NCBI GenBank assembly: GCA_014379595.1
Contig: JACMLM010000038.1
Location: 1 to 35,560 of the forward strand
Reading direction: 5' to 3'
Source of the DNA: Anaerolineales bacterium
GTDB taxonomy: Bacteria > Chloroflexota > Anaerolineae > Anaerolineales > Villigracilaceae
DNA length: 35,560 bases
Shown here piece by piece: positions 31,905 through 35,560 of the stretch. The notes beneath the pieces were generated by a model. It searched no databases, was not told the DNA's origin, and saw nothing but the letters and a program-made list of their open reading frames with translations. Position 1 is the first letter of the stretch, and every line of letters begins with the position of its first letter. The position numbers were made by a program, and so were the translations under genes.

Positions 31905-32561
31905 ATGAAGACCACCACACTTCTGGTTATCGAAGTTCACCATTCAGAGATCCCTTCGTTTGCTGCTGATCTGCAAAAGAAGGGATTTGATGTCCAAACT
32001 GCCCCAAATGGCAGTAAAGCTGTTGCACGCCTTAAAGAAGTAAGCCCAAGTCTTGTTGTTATTAACGCAGCTTCACTTCGAAGCACAGGCTTGCGTATCT
32101 GCCAAGCCATTCGCGAAAGAGATTCAAAGCTCCCTATTATTCTTATTCTTGAAAAAGAAAACGGCGTAGACAAAGATGCAGCAGATGCTGTACTCGCATT
32201 GCCATTCACTGTACAAAAACTTGTCAATCGCATCAAGCCGTTGTTACCGGGTGACGGTAAAAATGTTTTACATGTTGGCCCCATTCGCCTTGATCTTGAA
32301 AAACGCCGTGTACGCTGCCTCGGTAGAAGCACAAAGCTCACTCCCCGCCTCGTTACGCTGCTGCATTTACTTATGGAAAAGCATGGTGAAGTTGTGGAAC
32401 GCGAACCCCTCTTCAAAAAAGCATGGGAAACAAATTACACAGGCGATACACGTACGCTTGATGTACATATCTCATGGCTTCGCCGTGCAATTGAGCTTGA
32501 CCCTGATAATCCTAAATTACTTAAAACAATTCGCGGCGTCGGCTATCGTTTAGACGTGTAG
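31905..32561 (+). CDS. OmpR/PhoB-type response regulator with non-phosphorylatable receiver
   Basis: A 218-residue DNA-binding protein with an N-terminal receiver fold (1-118) and a C-terminal winged-helix domain (about 125-218: LTPRLVTLLHLLMEKHGEVVERE, TLDVHISWLRRAIELDPDNPKLLKTIRGVGYRLDV). The receiver keeps the overall pattern but not the chemistry. The phospho-acceptor Asp is Asn54 (SLVVINAAS), the acidic pair near residue 10 is reduced to Glu10, and the conserved Lys of the KP(F/Y) motif is Leu (ALPF). It therefore should not accept a phosphate and is probably constitutive or ligand/protein controlled. No histidine kinase is adjacent. Three 10-base repeats upstream suggest autoregulation. 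Its 3' end overlaps the convergent methyltransferase gene by 12 bases. Confidence 0.92.
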   Translation: MKTTTLLVIEVHHSEIPSFAADLQKKGFDVQTAPNGSKAVARLKEVSPSLVVINAASLRSTGLRICQAIRERDSKLPIILILEKENGVDKDAADAVLALPFTVQKLVNRIKPLLPGDGKNVLHVGPIRLDLEKRRVRCLGRSTKLTPRLVTLLHLLMEKHGEVVEREPLFKKAWETNYTGDTRTLDVHISWLRRAIELDPDNPKLLKTIRGVGYRLDV

Positions 32562-33782
32562 CTGAATCTGTTTTCCTTGAACTGTTACCAATCGGATGCA
32601 CGCTTCGCGTTCGCGTCCGATTTTTATTTGCAGTTCCAGAGGAAGTTCACCGCTTCGTGCGTGACGTTGAGATTGGGCTGCACTCTTGAACATTTTCCCA
32701 TCCCAATCTGGGTCCACCTCCCAAAAATCCACATCGAGAGAAGTTTCCAGCCTGACACAATCCTTAGAGACATGTATCTTTGTATTCTTCGCTTCATGTG
32801 AAGAAATATCTTTTATTGCAGAATCACGTTCAAGCGAAAAAACAGCGTTTGTTTCAGCCAATCTGCTACGCGCGGTATGTATGGCACGAATCGTTTCGTC
32901 GGTTGTAATGAATTTACGTCCGTTCCTTGCCGCAACCAGAGATGTTGTCCCTGAACCGCAGAAGAAATCTGCAACAAGGTCGCCTTTGTTTGATGACGCC
33001 AGAATAATGCGTTCAAGCAATGCTTCTGGTTTTTGAGTGGGGTATCCCGTACGCTCACTGTGTAAACGAGCAACAACAGGAAAATACCACCAATCTTCGG
33101 GTACTTTGCCACGCTCAAGGTTGGGGACTTTGCCAAACCCTGCTTTACTTGACGATTTGAATGTAGCGACTGTATTTGGGTGATATGGCTCGCGGACATC
33201 ATCTACATTAAAGGTATAGTCCCTGCTTTTTGCATAAGACAGAATCGTATCGTGTTTGCGATTGAATGCAGTTTTAATGGGAGAAGGCCCATGATAGGTC
33301 CAAATAATTTCGTTGATGAAAACCCCTTCTGTGCCGAATATTTCATCCAAGAGTAAACGAGCATAAGCATCTGCATGCCAATCGAGGTGGAGATATATAG
33401 TCCCATTTGGTGAAAGCAAACGATACATCAATGCAAGGCGTTCATATAGAAATTGCAAGTATGAATCCAGATCAGGCCAGGCATCGTGATAGCCTTCAGC
33501 TAGTTTCCATTTTTCAGGCTTGCGCGAATCTTCCCCACGGCCAACACGTGCAGAAAATTTTCGGTTGGTGAAAAACGGAGGGTCGGCATAGATCAGGTCA
33601 ATACGGCCTTCATATTCTGGAAGCAATGCTGCCATCACTGAAAGATTCTCCCCAAGAATTACACGGCCATCAGGCTGCGCGTTAGGATAGCCTCGTCCAT
33701 TCGGGTAGAGAATTGAATCTTGAATAAGAGAAGCAGGCTCAGGTGTGACGAGATGCTTCTCTTTCCAGTTAAGAATGGGCAT
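32550..33782 (-). CDS. Beta-class DNA adenine/cytosine-N4 methyltransferase, solitary
   Basis: A 410-residue S-adenosylmethionine-dependent DNA methyltransferase. The catalytic motif IV is ADPPF (Asp67-Phe70). It precedes motif I, DFFCGSGTT, at about residue 270, and this order defines the beta class, which modifies adenine N6 or cytosine N4. The loop between them (about 75-265) should hold the target-recognition part. A basic C-terminal extension of about 110 residues (from ERDSAIKD) is of unknown role. No restriction endonuclease gene is next to it, so it may be an orphan epigenetic enzyme like CcrM, but sequence alone cannot give the target site. It has no Shine-Dalgarno. Confidence 0.9.
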   Translation of the reverse strand: MPILNWKEKHLVTPEPASLIQDSILYPNGRGYPNAQPDGRVILGENLSVMAALLPEYEGRIDLIYADPPFFTNRKFSARVGRGEDSRKPEKWKLAEGYHDAWPDLDSYLQFLYERLALMYRLLSPNGTIYLHLDWHADAYARLLLDEIFGTEGVFINEIIWTYHGPSPIKTAFNRKHDTILSYAKSRDYTFNVDDVREPYHPNTVATFKSSSKAGFGKVPNLERGKVPEDWWYFPVVARLHSERTGYPTQKPEALLERIILASSNKGDLVADFFCGSGTTSLVAARNGRKFITTDETIRAIHTARSRLAETNAVFSLERDSAIKDISSHEAKNTKIHVSKDCVRLETSLDVDFWEVDPDWDGKMFKSAAQSQRHARSGELPLELQIKIGREREACIRLVTVQGKQIQLHV

Positions 33783-33844
33783 AAGATGTTGTCAAATATT
33801 TGGGATCAAGAAGTAGCATAGAGGGATGAAATCCAAGAAAAGAA

Positions 33845-34927
33845 TTAGTAGTGAATTTCCACCATCGTACCAAGCCCGCGACTGGCAACTGCACCAGCGG
33901 TATGGACAGGTTTTGCCCAGCGGAATAGCCAGTTGGCTTCGTTACTGCGCATGTTGATACAACCATGGCTCATCGGTTGGCCAAAGTTTTCATGCCAATA
34001 TGTGCCATGGAAAGCATGACCCGCAGTTGTGAAGAACGATGTCCATGGTACGCCAGGCAACACATAGTTATCAACATCGGCGAGAACATTACCTGTTGAA
34101 GTTTCGCCGAAGTAACTGTAGCCCATATGTTTGGCTGGGACTTTATCAAGGATTGTAAAACTACCAGTTGGTGTTGTCGTTGGAATTTCATCAGGGCCAC
34201 CTGGGCTACCAGGAATACCAGAAGAAATATTAGTCTGGAAGACGGATTTTCCATATTCGTAAGCGTTAAGCATTTGAGTTGTGAGATTAACTTCGATCAA
34301 TTTTTGCTGATATTCCACTTCAGGTGTAACAGGCTGCATGTAGCTTGGAGGTAAAACACGCAGATGGATGGCTGGCACATAAAAAGCAACATTTGAATCA
34401 AGTTCGTCAAAGATGCGATACCATGCGCCAGTGTAATCGGCCATTTTGGGGCCTTCTTCAATGGCTTCGATCCAATGGACAGAGCCATAATATAGTGGAG
34501 GCGCAAGAGGCTCCCAGCCATACATTTTGGAGTATTTATAGGGTGTGGTAAACGGAACATCCACTTCGGTTAGATATCTTGTGTCTTCAGGAATTGAGGT
34601 CAACGGTGTGTGATAAATAGTTTTCACGCGGTGCAAACGCCCGCGATGTATAAAGCCGCCCCAGGTACGATACCAAACAGGGTTATGTTGCGGCTCCTGT
34701 GCAGTTACTTCCTCATATACATGGACAAGCTCATCGCGATAGCGGGTCAGTTCGATGCGGCTCTCGTCAGTTGGTTCTTTACGCACGGGCATTTCAGCAG
34801 TAGCGATTCGGACTACAAAACTATCATCAAAACTGGTGAGACCGGGTAAAAACGGAGAAAAGGCCAACCCACCAAGGGAAAGCCCGCCAAGTTTTAAAAA
34901 GTCGCGTCTGGAAAATTGTGATTTCAT
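33845..34927 (-). CDS. Tat-exported L,D-transpeptidase (YkuD domain), second paralogue
   Basis: A 360-residue exported enzyme with the same plan as the paralogue at 11856-13004. It has a twin-arginine signal (SRRDFLKLGGLSLGGLAFSPF), then an SH3-like N-terminal region (about 35-120, including AEMPVRKEPTDESRIEL). The C-terminal YkuD domain has HGTYWHENFGQPMSHGCINM, with Cys323 as nucleophile, followed by ANWLFRWAKPV. It probably forms 3-3 peptidoglycan cross-links on the outer face. TACAAT (34935-34940, minus) lies seven bases before the ATG and there is no Shine-Dalgarno, so the message may be leaderless. Confidence 0.92.
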   Translation of the reverse strand: MKSQFSRRDFLKLGGLSLGGLAFSPFLPGLTSFDDSFVVRIATAEMPVRKEPTDESRIELTRYRDELVHVYEEVTAQEPQHNPVWYRTWGGFIHRGRLHRVKTIYHTPLTSIPEDTRYLTEVDVPFTTPYKYSKMYGWEPLAPPLYYGSVHWIEAIEEGPKMADYTGAWYRIFDELDSNVAFYVPAIHLRVLPPSYMQPVTPEVEYQQKLIEVNLTTQMLNAYEYGKSVFQTNISSGIPGSPGGPDEIPTTTPTGSFTILDKVPAKHMGYSYFGETSTGNVLADVDNYVLPGVPWTSFFTTAGHAFHGTYWHENFGQPMSHGCINMRSNEANWLFRWAKPVHTAGAVASRGLGTMVEIHY

Positions 34928-34934
34928 AAAGAAA

Positions 34935-34940
34935 ATTGTA
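34935..34940 (-). promoter_or_regulatory. Candidate -10 box for a leaderless L,D-transpeptidase transcript
   Basis: TACAAT on the minus strand ends seven bases before the ATG at 34927. The -35 region (ATTAAA at 17 bases) is poor. Confidence 0.4.
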
Positions 34941-34981
34941 CACCATAATGTTTAAGATTTAATGAGAGTATGACCCCCATC

Positions 34982-35026
34982 GCCCTTCGGGCACTTCCCC
35001 CAAATCAAATACAGATTTGGGGGAAG
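34982..35026. repeat. Two adjacent hairpins
   Basis: GCCC-TTC-GGGC-type small hairpin (34982-34992), then a perfect 13-bp stem CTTCCCCCAAATC (34994-35006) with GATTTGGGGGAAG (35014-35026) and a seven-base loop. No T-run. The double-hairpin layout matches the other intergenic repeats in this window. Confidence 0.65.
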
Positions 35027-35040
35027 AAGCTGATAATAAA

Positions 35041-35073
35041 AACAAAACTGCCTCCTGTAAACCAGAAGGCAGT
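35041..35073 (-). terminator. Intrinsic terminator of the SWIM protein gene
   Basis: Stem ACTGCCT (35047-35053) with AGGCAGT (35067-35073), extended by CTG/CAG after one mismatch. On the minus strand it is followed by TTTTGTTTTTATT. It lies 23 bases past the stop at 35096. Confidence 0.85.
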
Positions 35074-35095
35074 CTATATATTCAATTTTAGTTAA

Positions 35096-35338
35096 TTAAG
35101 CTTCTACTGTTTCAGAAATCATATCCTTGAGAAGAATCTCAAGCGCCATTGAGTGGCCGCAACGTTTATGGGTGATGAAAAATTCGCAATCGCAGTTAAA
35201 AACTCCATTATTATACGAAACGCGGTGTTCGCTATTATCCCCATGGAAATCAAGATCAAACTGATTGAAGTGGAAGCGGTGTCTATCCTCAGCATAACGT
35301 TTTGCTTTTTCTACCTTGCCTATTAATCCAGAATCCAT
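35096..35338 (-). CDS. Small SWIM-type zinc-finger protein
   Basis: An 80-residue protein that is nearly all one SWIM zinc finger. The ligands follow the CxC-x8-CxH pattern: Cys49, Cys51, Cys60 and His62, in CDCEFFITHKRCGHSMAL. SWIM domains bind DNA or proteins and usually sit inside larger SWI2/SNF2 or MULE-type proteins, so a free-standing one is less common. AAGGAG (35348-35353, minus) is nine bases before the ATG. It has its own promoter (35462-35490), an intrinsic terminator in the leader (35365-35399) and another after the gene, so it appears to be a single-gene unit under attenuation-like control. Function unknown. Confidence 0.85.
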   Translation of the reverse strand: MDSGLIGKVEKAKRYAEDRHRFHFNQFDLDFHGDNSEHRVSYNNGVFNCDCEFFITHKRCGHSMALEILLKDMISETVEA

Positions 35339-35364
35339 TGTTTAAGTCTCCTTTTTTGAGGGAA

Positions 35365-35399
35365 TAAAAAAAAGACACGCGGGAATAATCGCGTGTCTT
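35365..35399 (-). terminator. Intrinsic terminator inside the SWIM gene leader
   Basis: A perfect 10-bp stem AAGACACGCG (35372-35381) with CGCGTGTCTT (35390-35399), eight-base loop, followed on the minus strand by a run of T. It ends only about 12 bases before the Shine-Dalgarno of the SWIM gene, where a leader attenuator would be placed. Confidence 0.85.
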
Positions 35400-35401
35400 G
35401 G

Positions 35402-35437
35402 TCAACCAGATTGTGTATCTCCATGAAATAAGCGCAT
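35402..35437 (-). CDS. Possible 11-residue leader peptide
   Basis: ATG 35435-35437 with AGAGG (35447-35451) nine bases upstream reads MRLFHGDTQSG and stops at TGA 35402-35404, three bases before the terminator stem. It starts about 17 bases from the predicted transcription start. The codons show no run of one amino acid, so a classical amino-acid attenuator is not obvious. It could be chance; the spacing and position are the only support. Confidence 0.35.
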   Translation of the reverse strand: MRLFHGDTQSG

Positions 35438-35461
35438 GTGGCGTTACCTCTTATAAAATCG

Positions 35462-35490
35462 AGTATAGTACTTTTGAAAGTGCGAGTCAA
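35462..35490 (-). promoter_or_regulatory. Strong promoter upstream of the SWIM leader
   Basis: On the minus strand, -35 TTGACT (35485-35490), a 17-base spacer and -10 TATACT (35462-35467). The predicted start is near A 35454, about 90 bases before the end of the leader terminator. Confidence 0.8.
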
Positions 35491-35560
35491 TAACAAAATA
35501 AGATGATTCACATTTTCGTATGGGAATTGTAGGGTTAAACATCTATACGCATCATACTTA

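Noticed and set aside
33790-33795. Consensus -35 hexamer TTGACA on the minus strand just before the DNA methyltransferase
   Set aside because: It is only seven bases upstream of the ATG, and the hexamer 17 bases further on (TTAACT) is a poor -10 within the coding region.
35323-35511. 62-residue minus-strand open frame across the SWIM leader
   Set aside because: It runs through the promoter, the terminator hairpin and the start of the SWIM gene, so it cannot be translated from the predicted transcript start; the shorter 11-codon frame with a Shine-Dalgarno is the better candidate.

Overview
The window looks like an ordinary chromosomal stretch of an uncultured-type Chloroflexota bacterium, most likely class Anaerolineae. 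This rests on Tat-exported L,D-transpeptidases, a lipoprotein with an NBR1-type Ig-like domain, Thr/Pro-rich linkers on exported proteins, a CAP-LysM protein, a mixed use of Shine-Dalgarno and leaderless starts, and moderate G+C. There is no phage, insertion sequence, integrase or CRISPR array. The taxonomic call is inference from gene content.

Layout. (1) 1-5141, minus strand: potD-like lipoprotein, mtnA, an M50 site-2 protease, a PfkB-family (probably adenosine) kinase and the 5' part of ahcY, together a SAM/MTA/SAH by-product recycling set. (2) 5248-7665, plus strand: a TPR lytic transglycosylase, divergent from potD with back-to-back promoters. (3) 7737-11703, minus: yggU, yggT, yggS, pgeF (a ylm-type cluster without sepF), a degenerate-glutaredoxin/DUF2085 fusion, and ccdA. 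(4) 11856-18091, minus: Tat L,D-transpeptidase, esterase, small membrane protein, patatin, CAP-LysM protein, NBR1-Ig lipoprotein, CefD-like aminotransferase. (5) 18148-28188, plus: small membrane protein, a tandem universal stress protein and, three bases after it, a 2846-residue cyclic beta-1,2-glucan synthase. (6) 28322-31548: membrane protein (minus), MFS transporter, smpB and an unrecognised protein. (7) 31549-35560: initiator tRNA, a response regulator with a dead receiver, an orphan beta-class DNA methyltransferase, a second Tat L,D-transpeptidase, and a small SWIM zinc-finger protein with an attenuator-like leader.

Gene-poor stretches. 31549-31904 (356 bases) holds a two-way terminator, the initiator tRNA and its promoter, and three copies of a 10-base repeat ahead of the response regulator. 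35339-35560 holds a promoter, an 11-codon leader ORF and an intrinsic terminator. The smaller gaps at 2813-2945, 11704-11855, 13005-13156, 30061-30231 and 34928-35095 contain hairpin repeats, two of which (2832-2953 and 11744-11860) appear to be copies of one miniature element.

The least expected signals are: the pair of miniature inverted-repeat elements sitting on the stop codons of two unrelated genes; the compact leader/attenuator of the SWIM gene; the response regulator lacking its phosphorylation pocket with an inverted-repeat array upstream; the glutaredoxin-like domain that has lost its cysteines next to ccdA; and several genes whose -10 box lies 6-8 bases from the start codon, implying leaderless mRNAs. 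Starts were moved from the longest open frame wherever a better placed Shine-Dalgarno or lipobox decided it (potD 5141, DUF2085 fusion 10879, yggT 8320, CAP protein 16032, USP 18682, 30766).
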